NCBI GenBank assembly: GCA_001941025.1
Contig: MSHE01000032.1
Span: 385,044 to 449,043 of the forward strand
DNA: 64,000 bases
Reading direction: 5' to 3'
Source of the DNA: Lachnospiraceae bacterium Zagget3
Lineage (GTDB): Bacteria; Bacillota_A; Clostridia; Lachnospirales; Lachnospiraceae
Positions 25,280 to 32,907 of this stretch are shown here, piece by piece. Below the pieces are notes generated by a model, which was not told the origin of the DNA, ran no database searches, and saw only the letters and a list, made by a program, of their open reading frames with translations. The first letter of the stretch is position 1. The number at the start of each line of letters is the position of its first letter. The translations under genes and the position numbers were made by a program.

Positions 25280-26062
25280 TCACACGCGCCGCATGATCTC
25301 CCACAGATACGTCATCGTCTTCGCCGGGATAATCTTCGCGAAAAACCGGACCACAATGGCCATGATGCCCGGTGAGGACACCGCCCTGCGGTGCCGGCTG
25401 GCCCGAAGCGCCCGGCGCACCACATCCTCCTTTTTTGACGGAAGCAGGAAATGGCGGATGTCCGACTGCGTATCGGTGTTTCCTCCCTGCCGCGCCACTT
25501 TGATAAAGTCGGTATCGCCGACCCACCACGGACAGACCGCCGTCACGACGATCCCCCTCGGAAGCAGTTCCATGCGCAGCGCCTGCGTGTAGCTTAACAG
25601 AAAATTCTTGCTCGCCGCGTAGGTCGCCAGATGCGGCAGCGCGAAAAATGACGAGGCGGAGCAAAGCTCTACGATCCGGTCCCCGGCCCGCATATGCGGG
25701 ATCGCGATCAGCGTGACCGAGACCGCGTATTTGCAGTCCAGGTCGATCATGCGCTCCGTATCCGCGCGGCTGATGGTCTCGTAGGTGCCGATCTTCCCGA
25801 AGCCGGCACAGTGTACGAACAGGCCGACCCGGACATCGCTCTCGGAAAGCGTCGTCTCAAGCGTGGCAAGGCACTCCTCGTCACACAGATCCAGGGGAAG
25901 GACCCGTGTGGGGTGGGTCAGCCGCGCGGCCACCTCGTTGAGGCGGTCTTCGCGCCGCGCGATGAGCCAGATCTCATCGATCCCCTTTTCTTCCCGGTCG
26001 ATGTGTTCGGCAAACACTTCCCCCATGCCACCGGACGCGCCGGTGATCACCGCGATCCTCAT
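25280..26062 (-). CDS. short-chain dehydrogenase/reductase (SDR)
   Basis: 260 residues, classical SDR. Cofactor motif TGASGGMGEVFAEH (residues 7-20), LFVHCAGFGKIG in the NNAG-equivalent position, and catalytic Ser/Tyr/Lys in ELCSASSF...YAASK. The C-terminal region (residues 200-260) is basic with a hydrophobic stretch, as in SDRs attached to membranes. Substrate unknown. Its ATG at 26062 overlaps the stop of the 48-residue membrane protein gene (ATGA), so translation is coupled. The frame is open upstream but that region codes for the small protein in another frame. Confidence 0.85.
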   Translation of the reverse strand: MRIAVITGASGGMGEVFAEHIDREEKGIDEIWLIARREDRLNEVAARLTHPTRVLPLDLCDEECLATLETTLSESDVRVGLFVHCAGFGKIGTYETISRADTERMIDLDCKYAVSVTLIAIPHMRAGDRIVELCSASSFFALPHLATYAASKNFLLSYTQALRMELLPRGIVVTAVCPWWVGDTDFIKVARQGGNTDTQSDIRHFLLPSKKEDVVRRALRASRHRRAVSSPGIMAIVVRFFAKIIPAKTMTYLWEIMRRV

Positions 26063-26205
26063 GACTCGTCTCTGCGCGTCTTCGCGCGGTAGATGAAAAG
26101 CTCCACCACAAACAGCACGATCGCCGCGATAAAGCACCATAAAAGCACCGATCCCATAAACGAAACGACCCAGTGCCATCCGGTTAAAATCCCCTGCCAA
26201 ACCAT
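26059..26205 (-). CDS. 48-residue single-pass membrane protein, coupled to the SDR gene
   Basis: Small gene with GGGGAGG eight bases before ATG 26205. The product starts MVWQGILTGWHWVVSF, has one hydrophobic helix (about residues 13-38), and ends with a basic tail YRAKTRRDES, so it is predicted to sit in the cytoplasmic membrane with the C-terminus inside. Its TGA overlaps the SDR ATG (ATGA). I do not recognise the family. The ribosome site, the coupling and a TATAAT just upstream make it likely real. It might anchor or regulate the SDR. Confidence 0.7.
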   Translation of the reverse strand: MVWQGILTGWHWVVSFMGSVLLWCFIAAIVLFVVELFIYRAKTRRDES

Positions 26206-26247
26206 AGTATTTTCCTCCCCAAGCGCGATTAGCCCGCACTTATGAAA

Positions 26248-26253
26248 ATTATA
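26248..26253 (-). promoter_or_regulatory. -10 element of the small protein-SDR-cysK-AKR operon
   Basis: Minus strand TGATATAAT gives an extended -10 (TGn TATAAT). The -35 position (TATCGT, 17 bp upstream) is poor. It lies between the secDF terminator and the small membrane protein gene. Confidence 0.5.
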
Positions 26254-26301
26254 TCACAGTTTTTCCCGAAACGATACCAAAAAATCATCGGGCAGGAGGG
26301 C

Positions 26302-26340
26302 AAAAAAGGGGCCCGATTTTTAGAAAAACCGAGCCCTTTA
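26302..26340 (-). terminator. terminator after secDF
   Basis: Minus strand GGGCTCG and CGGGCCC arms (one G-T pair) with an inner T/A stem, followed by TTTTTT, ten bases past the secDF stop. Confidence 0.8.
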
Positions 26341-26349
26341 CCACAGCAT

Positions 26350-28623
26350 CTAAACGATACCGTTCTCCTTGCCTTTATATTTGTCTTTCTCTTTTTCTTT
26401 CTGTTCCAGACGCTTCTGCTTCTCTTTCTCTTTCTTCTCCGCCTTTGCCGAGATGGCTTTCTTCTCCTTGCGCCTGATCTGATTCATCTTAAACATATAC
26501 CAGATCGGTCCGGTTAGGAACACGGAGGAGTACGCGCCGCAGACCACGCCGATCATCAGCGGGCCCGTGAACTCCCGCATCGAGGAGACGCCCAGGATAA
26601 AGATCATAAAGACCATGATAAACGTCGTCAGCGAGGTGTTGATCGAACGCGAGAGCGTCTGCGTGATACTGTTGTTGACCACGTTTGCGTAGTCGATATC
26701 GCGGCTGCTGGTCTCCAGCTTGATGTTCTCGCGGATCCGGTCGAATATGACGATCGTCGCGTTGATGGAATAACCGACGATTGTTAGCATACACGCGATA
26801 AACGTCGTGCCCACGCTGGTCCGCGTCAGGGCGTAGAACGTTAGCACGATCAGCACGTCATGCACCAGCGCGATGACCGCTGCCGTCGCGAAGCGGACCT
26901 CCCGGAAACGGATCCAGATGTAGATCAACATACAGATCGTCGCGATGATGACCGCCCAGATCGCGTCCATCCGCATCTCGGAACTGATCGTCGAGCTGAT
27001 ATTCTGGGATTCCTGAATATCCGACTCTTCCACGCCAAAGTGCTCTCCCAAAGTATCCACGATCGCTTCCCGCTCTTCCAGATCCAGCGTCCGTGTCTTG
27101 AAGATCACGTCATCGCTGTCCGCCACCTTCTGGGTCTGGACATTCGTGTCGCCGATCGCGTCCTCAATGTAAGGCACGATGTCCTCATCGATCTCCTCGA
27201 TCGTGTAGTCCTGATCGAACGTGACCGTGGTCGAGGTGCCGCCCATGAACTCCAGACTGAAGTTCAAAACATTGCCGTTGACCGAATTGTGCACGCCCAT
27301 GCCGATAAATCCGGCCACGATGATCGCGCATGAGATACCGATACACAGGAACCGCCGTTTGAGGAAATTGATGGGGGTTCGCTGTTTTCTTTCCCCGTAG
27401 AACTTTCTATCCTTAAAGTGGATGCCGTAAAACGTCCGGACCAGCAGGCGCGTCAGCACCAACGCGGAGAACATGGATACAACGATACCGATCGCCAGGG
27501 TGATCGCGAAACCGCGGACCGTTCCGGATCCACGTATATACAGCACGATCGCGGCGATAAGCGTCGTGATATTGCCGTCCAGGATCGCGGAGAATGCCTT
27601 TCGGAATCCGGACTGGATCGCCTGATTCACCGGCTGCCCGGTTCCGATCTCCTCCTTGATCCGGGTGAATATGATGACATTCGCGTCGACGGCCATACCG
27701 ATTGATAGGATGATACCGGCAATGCCCGGCAGGGTTAGCGTAATGTGATACAAATGTAAGATGGCCAGCACGATGCCCGTATACAGCAGCAGCGCGATCG
27801 ATGCCGCGATGCCCGGGATCCGGTACATGGCAATCATGAAGATGATGATGATAAAGATACCGATGACGGCCGCGATGATACTCGAACGCAGCGCCTGCGA
27901 GCCGAGTTTCGCGCCCACGACCTCGGACTGCAGCTCCTCCAGATGCAGCGTCAGCGCGCCGCTTCGGATCTGCGTCGCGAGAATCTCGGCATCCTCATAG
28001 CTGTCCATGCCGGTGATCTCGGCCACACCGTTTGAGATCACGGACTGCACCGTCGGATATGTGATACACTCTCCGTTATAGTAGATTGGAAGCGCGTCGC
28101 CCAGATACTCTTCCGTATATTCGGCAAAGATCTTCGCGCCCTCGTCATTGAGCGTCAGCTCCACCGCGTATTCCGTGGCGCCGGTCGTCGAATTCGTCTG
28201 CGTAGCAGCCTGCGCGTCGACGACATCGTCTCCGGTCATATAGACCTCGCCGTCCTCCGTCTGGAATTCCAGGGAGCCCGGCTCGCCCAGTTCCTCGAGG
28301 ATTTCATTGGCGTCCGTCACGCCGGGGATCTCGACCGTGATCCGGTCATCGCCGACCTGATAGACTTCGGACTCCGTGCTGTACGCGCTGACACGCTGTT
28401 CCAGCTGGTAGATCGTGTCCGCCATCTCCTCCGCCGTCGCCGTTTCTCCCTCCGCGATACCATACGTGATGCTCACGCCGCCGGCCAGGTCCAGCCCGAG
28501 CTTGATCCCTCTTTGGCTGTCCTTTGCCGTAGTGCCCTTCAAAATGCCGAACGTGTAGTATCCCAACAGGACTACACAGACCAGCAGTATGATCAGGGTG
28601 ACATATCCTCTCTTTGTCTTCAT
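26350..28623 (-). CDS. secDF: protein translocase fusion SecDF
   Basis: 757 residues, SecD and SecF joined in one chain. It uses the proton gradient to help the Sec channel release exported proteins. N-terminal SecD half: first membrane helix at residues 8-27, GIKLGLDLAGGVSITYGI, a periplasmic domain to about residue 240, then five helices including GIILSIGMAVDANVIIFTRI. SecF half: FSLEFMGGTSTTVTF, then helices with IVGYSINATIVIFDRIREN. The C-terminus is a Lys/Glu-rich cytoplasmic tail. Twenty bases separate it from the SCIFF maturase gene upstream, a neighbourhood I know from many Clostridia. Confidence 0.95.
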   Translation of the reverse strand: MKTKRGYVTLIILLVCVVLLGYYTFGILKGTTAKDSQRGIKLGLDLAGGVSITYGIAEGETATAEEMADTIYQLEQRVSAYSTESEVYQVGDDRITVEIPGVTDANEILEELGEPGSLEFQTEDGEVYMTGDDVVDAQAATQTNSTTGATEYAVELTLNDEGAKIFAEYTEEYLGDALPIYYNGECITYPTVQSVISNGVAEITGMDSYEDAEILATQIRSGALTLHLEELQSEVVGAKLGSQALRSSIIAAVIGIFIIIIFMIAMYRIPGIAASIALLLYTGIVLAILHLYHITLTLPGIAGIILSIGMAVDANVIIFTRIKEEIGTGQPVNQAIQSGFRKAFSAILDGNITTLIAAIVLYIRGSGTVRGFAITLAIGIVVSMFSALVLTRLLVRTFYGIHFKDRKFYGERKQRTPINFLKRRFLCIGISCAIIVAGFIGMGVHNSVNGNVLNFSLEFMGGTSTTVTFDQDYTIEEIDEDIVPYIEDAIGDTNVQTQKVADSDDVIFKTRTLDLEEREAIVDTLGEHFGVEESDIQESQNISSTISSEMRMDAIWAVIIATICMLIYIWIRFREVRFATAAVIALVHDVLIVLTFYALTRTSVGTTFIACMLTIVGYSINATIVIFDRIRENIKLETSSRDIDYANVVNNSITQTLSRSINTSLTTFIMVFMIFILGVSSMREFTGPLMIGVVCGAYSSVFLTGPIWYMFKMNQIRRKEKKAISAKAEKKEKEKQKRLEQKEKEKDKYKGKENGIV

Positions 28624-28642
28624 TTCACACTCTTCCTCCAGT

Positions 28643-29995
28643 TTAATCAGCCAAAGCCGCTTTTATCATAATGGCACATTCGATCCGCTTTTGCTGCAGT
28701 TTGCAGCCGATCTCGTAAGTGCCTTTCAAGTCTCCGCAAAAATGGTAAGCGTTCGCCGCGCAGCCGCCGCTGCAGTAAAACTTCGCGAAACAGTCCCGGC
28801 ACGCGTCCTTCGTCAGGACGCTCACACCCGCGAACGCGTCGCGCAGATCCGTGTTTGTCACGCCGTCCCACACATTCCCCATGCGAAACGCTTCGTTTCC
28901 GACAAACTGATGACAGGGATACAGATCGCCCCACGGAGTGACCGCGAGGTAGTCCGCGCCGGATCCGCAGCCAGAGAGGCGTTTGATGACACAGGGTCCG
29001 CCCTCCAAGTCTATCATAAAGTGGAAAAAGTTGAAACCCTTTTTCTCCCGTTCTCTTTTGACCATCTCCGCTGCCAGCCGGTCATACTGCTCCAGCAGCC
29101 GCGGCAGGTCCTCCTCCGTGATCGCGTAGCTTTGCGTTTCCTCCGCCACAACCGGCTCAACGGAGATCTGTTTAAATCCCAGATCGGCCAGATGGAGCAC
29201 ATCCTCCGCGAAATCGGGATTGTAGTGTGTGTATGTCCCGCGGACATAGTAGCGGTCCTGCTGCCGGCTCTCGGCAAACTCCCGAAACTTCGGGACGATC
29301 CTCTCGTAACTGCCCTTTCCGTTTCGAAACGGACGCATGCGGTCGTTAACTTCGGGCCGCCCGTCGACACTTAAGACGACGTTGTCCATCTCGCGGTTGG
29401 CAAACTCCATGATCTCGTCGGAGAGGAGCACGCCGTTTGTCGTAAGCGTAAAGCGGAAGTGCTTGTCGTATAACGGTTCCTGCTCGCGCCCGTATCGCAC
29501 GAGCTCCTTTACGACCTCCCAGTTGAGTAAGGGTTCTCCGCCAAAGAAATCGACTTCCAGATTTTGTCGGTGGCCGGAGTGCGAGATCAGAAAGTCAAGC
29601 GCCGCCCTGCCGACATCCGCGCTCATGAGCGCCCGGTCTCCGTGGTACTCCCCTTCCCCCGCGAAACAATAGCGGCAGGCGAGGTTGCAGTCGTGCGCGA
29701 TGTGAAGACACAGAGCCTTTACGATCGGCTCGCGCCCTGCCGGATCCGGAAGCACATCTTCGTAGGTATCTTCGGAAAAGAGCGTTCCGTCCGCGATCAG
29801 TGTTTCCACTTCCCCGTAGGCTTCCGCGACCTCCTCCGGTGGGTAGGAGGAGCCGAGCGCCGCGAGGATCTCTCCGCGGGAATGCTCCTCATACAGGGCA
29901 ATCAGTTCATACGTCATGTCGTCCACCACATGGACAGCGCCGCTGTTTACATCGAGGACGATGTTGTAGCCGTTGTTCCGATACTGATGGACCAT
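28643..29995 (-). CDS. scfB: SCIFF peptide maturase, radical SAM/SPASM
   Basis: 450 residues. Radical SAM enzyme that installs Cys-to-Thr type thioether bridges in the SCIFF peptide. The SAM cluster motif is CNLACRYC (about residue 95); the N-terminal 80 residues form a peptide-recognition domain (GYNIVLDVNSGAVHVVD). The SPASM region binds extra [4Fe-4S] clusters: CGSGADYLAVTPWGDLYPC, CRDCFAKFYCSGGCAANAYH and a late Cys pair. I start at ATG 29995, six bases after AGAGGG; the longer frame runs through the intergenic region after the peptide gene. The substrate gene lies 82 bp upstream. Confidence 0.93.
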   Translation of the reverse strand: MVHQYRNNGYNIVLDVNSGAVHVVDDMTYELIALYEEHSRGEILAALGSSYPPEEVAEAYGEVETLIADGTLFSEDTYEDVLPDPAGREPIVKALCLHIAHDCNLACRYCFAGEGEYHGDRALMSADVGRAALDFLISHSGHRQNLEVDFFGGEPLLNWEVVKELVRYGREQEPLYDKHFRFTLTTNGVLLSDEIMEFANREMDNVVLSVDGRPEVNDRMRPFRNGKGSYERIVPKFREFAESRQQDRYYVRGTYTHYNPDFAEDVLHLADLGFKQISVEPVVAEETQSYAITEEDLPRLLEQYDRLAAEMVKREREKKGFNFFHFMIDLEGGPCVIKRLSGCGSGADYLAVTPWGDLYPCHQFVGNEAFRMGNVWDGVTNTDLRDAFAGVSVLTKDACRDCFAKFYCSGGCAANAYHFCGDLKGTYEIGCKLQQKRIECAIMIKAALAD

Positions 29996-30077
29996 AGACA
30001 TCCCTCTTATTTTACAGGAAAGGACCGCATGCGTTTCCACACACGGCCTCCCACTACTCTCATTTTGTTCACGGGGC

Positions 30078-30218
30078 CTACTTGCGCTCGCAAGTCTGGT
30101 TCCCGACGGTACAGGAAGTCTTGCAAGCCGACTGACAGGAGGTACGGCATTCACCGCATCCGCCCTTTTTCACCGTGTTCTGCAGTTTTTTGTCGTTCAA
30201 TGCCTTTACATGCTTCAT
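30078..30218 (-). CDS. scfA: SCIFF ribosomal peptide precursor (six-cysteine, ranthipeptide type)
   Basis: 46 residues, starting MKHVKALNDKKLQNTVKK (leader) and continuing into a Cys-rich core, GGCGECRTSCQSACKTSC, then TVGNQTCERK: six cysteines in all, the defining pattern of SCIFF. Each core Cys lies near a Thr or Ser that can accept a thioether bridge. SCIFF is nearly universal in Clostridia and its role is unclear. GGAGAGGAG precedes ATG 30218 and a strong promoter lies just upstream. Maturase follows directly. Confidence 0.95.
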   Translation of the reverse strand: MKHVKALNDKKLQNTVKKGGCGECRTSCQSACKTSCTVGNQTCERK

Positions 30219-30265
30219 AAACCTGTCGCTCCTCTCCGCGACCACTTTCAAAATTACCGCAACAC

Positions 30266-30294
30266 AGTATAGCATAAAATATTGCAGAAAGCAA
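30266..30294 (-). promoter_or_regulatory. promoter of the SCIFF operon
   Basis: Minus strand TTGCTT (30289-30294), 17-bp spacer, TGCTATACT as an extended -10 (TATACT at 30266-30271). Predicted to drive the SCIFF peptide, its maturase and probably secDF. Confidence 0.8.
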
Positions 30295-30369
30295 CAAAAA
30301 ACACTCTTTACAACAAGTCCCGCCGGGGGTAAACTGGGTTTATCTGATCACACTTCATTCCCATTCGGT

Positions 30370-30840
30370 ATGAGTCTGAATCGTTCTTACCTCATCGTAT
30401 TTTGGAATCCCTTTTCCACAACGGATCTGGAGCCCTGCATGTGGTATCTTACATCCCTTTTTCAAAGACACGGAGACATCCAGTGGATCGCCTGTCAGGG
30501 CCCGCCGGAAGGACGGAATCTCCGGCTGCTGCACGGGGCCGATCTCGTCGTGATCACGCTGCGCCAGAGCCGTCAGGACTTGTCGCGCCTGTTTTTGCAG
30601 GACCGGCTCCGCTTCCCCAACTGCGTCTTTCTGATCACGGATTACGTGCCGGACGTGTCCCCGGACTTGTCCCGTCTCGCGTTCGAGTTTCGGATCCCGC
30701 GCTCCCATCTGGCCCAGATTCCCTACACGCCGTGTCTGCGGGAGGGAAAAAAATGGCCCGGGCCGGGCCTCCGGCAAAAGGAGTTTCGCCGGGACTTAAC
30801 CCAAGCCGGGCAGATCATGCTGCGGGCGCTCGGATTCTGA
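30370..30840 (+). CDS. hypothetical protein, 156 residues, distant ParA/MinD-like flavour
   Basis: Plus-strand gene, divergent from SCIFF and convergent with the phosphodiesterase gene (stops adjacent). The product opens NRSYLIVFWNPFSTTDLEP, a beta strand and loop placed like a P-loop but without the Lys/Ser-Thr needed to bind nucleotide; ADLVVITLRQSRQDL and NCVFLITDYVPD follow as further Rossmann-type strands, and QIPYTPCLREG near the end. Similar endings occur in ParA-like proteins of Firmicutes, so it could be a degenerate relative. I see no clear ribosome site before ATG 30370, so the start is uncertain. Function unknown. Confidence 0.55.
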   Translation: MSLNRSYLIVFWNPFSTTDLEPCMWYLTSLFQRHGDIQWIACQGPPEGRNLRLLHGADLVVITLRQSRQDLSRLFLQDRLRFPNCVFLITDYVPDVSPDLSRLAFEFRIPRSHLAQIPYTPCLREGKKWPGPGLRQKEFRRDLTQAGQIMLRALGF

Positions 30841-31290
30841 TCAGAGCAGGATCTGTTCGATTGTATAATCACGTCCGTCAATTTCCATGACGACAAAAGA
30901 GATGTCCTCCCCGAAGCGCGAGATGCCGCAGCTGCCGGGATTGAGCCAGAGCTGCCCGTCCACGACCTCCGCCTTATAGTGATGGGTGTGGCCATAGACG
31001 ATCACGTCCGCGTCTTCGGCCGCCGCGCCCAGTTTGTCGCGGTCATGGATCATGACAAAGCGGAGGTCTCCGATAGAAAACCGCTGTACATCCGCGAGAT
31101 AGTCGGCCCACCAGCGGTCGGAATTGCCGCGCACCACATACAGCCGCGCGAGAAACCGGAGTTCCTCCAAAACCGATTCTTCCGCGAAGTCACCCGCGTG
31201 AAGAATATAATCGCAAGTCTTTAAGACCTCCATCATGTCCTCACGAAGCACGCCGTGGCTATCTGAAATGACTCCGACTCTGATCGACAT
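30841..31290 (-). CDS. YfcE-type metallophosphoesterase
   Basis: 149 residues, calcineurin-like phosphodiesterase of the YfcE/MJ0936 class. Metal ligands are visible in order: GVISDSHG (Asp, His), YILHAGDF (Asp), VVRGNSD (Asn), MIHDRDK (His) and YGHTHHY (His). A small cytoplasmic enzyme with activity on simple phosphodiesters in the family; the natural substrate is unknown. ATG 31290 has AGAGGG upstream. It follows the TPR gene by 20 bp and is the last gene of the valS-folC-TPR group. Confidence 0.92.
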   Translation of the reverse strand: MSIRVGVISDSHGVLREDMMEVLKTCDYILHAGDFAEESVLEELRFLARLYVVRGNSDRWWADYLADVQRFSIGDLRFVMIHDRDKLGAAAEDADVIVYGHTHHYKAEVVDGQLWLNPGSCGISRFGEDISFVVMEIDGRDYTIEQILL

Positions 31291-31310
31291 TCGTTTTTTA
31301 CCCTCTCGCT

Positions 31311-32708
31311 CTACTCCGCCGCGGTGTAACCCTCTGCCTCCAGATTGGCCACCATGCTGCTCGATGTGTCGAGGGCCGTCTGGCCCGTCGCGTACTCCTG
31401 CACGACAGCAAACCACTTGAGGGCGTTTTCGTAATCGCCCGAGTAGTTGTAGGAATACGCGAGATAGTAGGCAGCCATTCCGTCCTCATAGTCCGGCACG
31501 GTCTCAACGATACTCAAAAACTGATGGATGGCCTCCTCATAATCCCGCGCGTTGTAGGCAGTCATGCCGCTCTCGTAGGCAGTGGCCAGCGTCGTGCTCT
31601 CCATGGTCTCCACCATCTCATCGTAAAGCGCCTGTCCGTCCGCTTCCAACAGATCGCGGTCCACATCCACCAGAGCCAGATCCGCACCGGTGTAGTCCTC
31701 CGCCACAAAGAGTTCATACGCGTCAAGAAGCGCCTGATAGGAGCGCGTGCGCTCTCCGGCCGACTCGGTCGCGTCGGCGGCATCGCGGATCTCCTGATTT
31801 AAAGCCTCTTTTTCCGTCTCGAGCGTCTGGATCGTCTGGTCCCTTACGGCCAGCGACTGATCCGTCTCGACGACCTGCGCGGCCGCCCGCGTGTTGGCAC
31901 GCTGCCGGACCTGGGGGATCACAAGGAAACACACGATCGCAACGCCGATGGCCGCCCCCAGCAGCAGATATAACACATTGCGCACCGTGGAGTTGTCGGT
32001 GATCGTCGTGGGCGTGATGATCACGTCGTTCCCGCTTCGATAGGCAACCGTCTCCTCCTCCCGTTCCTCGCGCGATCTGCGCCGCTGGCTGCTCCTTCTG
32101 TGTTCGCGGCAGTATTTCGTGTAGCGCAGCGTGATCGTGCTGCCGGCATCGACCTGGGCGGCGCGCTTTAAACACTTCAGCGCGGCGTCATAGTCTTCCT
32201 CCCGGATATGGAGAAGCGCGAGCAGCTGCTGGGCCTTTACGAACTTCGGGTTCGCGGAGACCACGTTTTTTAACTGGATCACAGCCAGGTCATAGTTGCC
32301 GTGATGGCAATACGCAAGTGCCTGATTATAATTTTTCAGTGTCGTGGTCATCACCGCGAGACGGCCCGCGTCTTCCTGAACCTTATCGATCCACTCCTGC
32401 GCCTGGTTGTCCTCGGCATCCATGCTCTTGGAGATTGCCCACTCGCTTAAAGCCGCGACCGGATCGCCCATCTCATAATAGATGAGTCCGAGAAGGTTTC
32501 TGGCCGGCACATTGGACTTGTTACAGCGCAGACTTAAGCGCAAAGCCTCCGCGGCGGCGCTTAAATCGCGCACCTGTGCCTTCTCCAGGCCTTCATTGTA
32601 CAGACGGTTTGACATGGCGCAGATCCGCTTCCAGATCGACACATCCTCCCCGCAGATCGGGCAGATGCTCGTCGCGTCCAGCTCGGCGCCGCAGTAGTAA
32701 CACTTCAT
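31311..32708 (-). CDS. zinc-ribbon, TPR and membrane-anchored scaffold protein
   Basis: 465 residues, no recognised named function. Residues 1-20 form a zinc ribbon (CYYCGAELDATSICPICGED). Residues 35-200 are TPR-like helical repeats (AAEALRLSLRCNKSN, LAYCHHGNYDLAVIQLKNVV, REEDYDAALKCLKRA). A basic stretch with RRSSQRRRSREE precedes one membrane helix (about 247-268, VLYLLLGAAIGVAIVCFLVI). The outside part has a coiled coil (about 285-315) and more TPR-like repeats (TAYNARDYEEAIHQFLSIV, YSGDYENALKWFAVV). Probably a scaffold with repeats on both membrane faces. GGAGG precedes ATG 32708. Confidence 0.85.
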   Translation of the reverse strand: MKCYYCGAELDATSICPICGEDVSIWKRICAMSNRLYNEGLEKAQVRDLSAAAEALRLSLRCNKSNVPARNLLGLIYYEMGDPVAALSEWAISKSMDAEDNQAQEWIDKVQEDAGRLAVMTTTLKNYNQALAYCHHGNYDLAVIQLKNVVSANPKFVKAQQLLALLHIREEDYDAALKCLKRAAQVDAGSTITLRYTKYCREHRRSSQRRRSREEREEETVAYRSGNDVIITPTTITDNSTVRNVLYLLLGAAIGVAIVCFLVIPQVRQRANTRAAAQVVETDQSLAVRDQTIQTLETEKEALNQEIRDAADATESAGERTRSYQALLDAYELFVAEDYTGADLALVDVDRDLLEADGQALYDEMVETMESTTLATAYESGMTAYNARDYEEAIHQFLSIVETVPDYEDGMAAYYLAYSYNYSGDYENALKWFAVVQEYATGQTALDTSSSMVANLEAEGYTAAE

Positions 32709-32724
32709 CGCGATCCTCCGCTGT

Positions 32725-32859
32725 TCAGACCTGCGTCTCCCGAAGGAGTTCCTGTATGATGTCCATCATGTCGGTCATGTCACGCTTATAGATCGCGTCC
32801 TCTGCCTCATCGACCTCCATGCTCGGTTCAAATTTCTTTAATTCCTCTTCAAAGTTCAT
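32725..32859 (-). CDS. 44-residue acidic protein of unknown function
   Basis: Small gene in the 200-bp gap between folC and the TPR gene. Product begins MNFEEELKKFEPSMEVDEAE and ends MDIIQELLRETQV; strongly acidic, all helical, no membrane segment. ATG 32859 is preceded by GGGGG and its stop lies 16 bp before the TPR start. Codon use and spacing fit a real gene in the operon. I do not recognise a named family. Confidence 0.65.
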   Translation of the reverse strand: MNFEEELKKFEPSMEVDEAEDAIYKRDMTDMMDIIQELLRETQV

Positions 32860-32907
32860 GATTTTCCCCCATTTGCGCCGGCCGTCCTGCCGGGCGCTGT
32901 AATTTTA

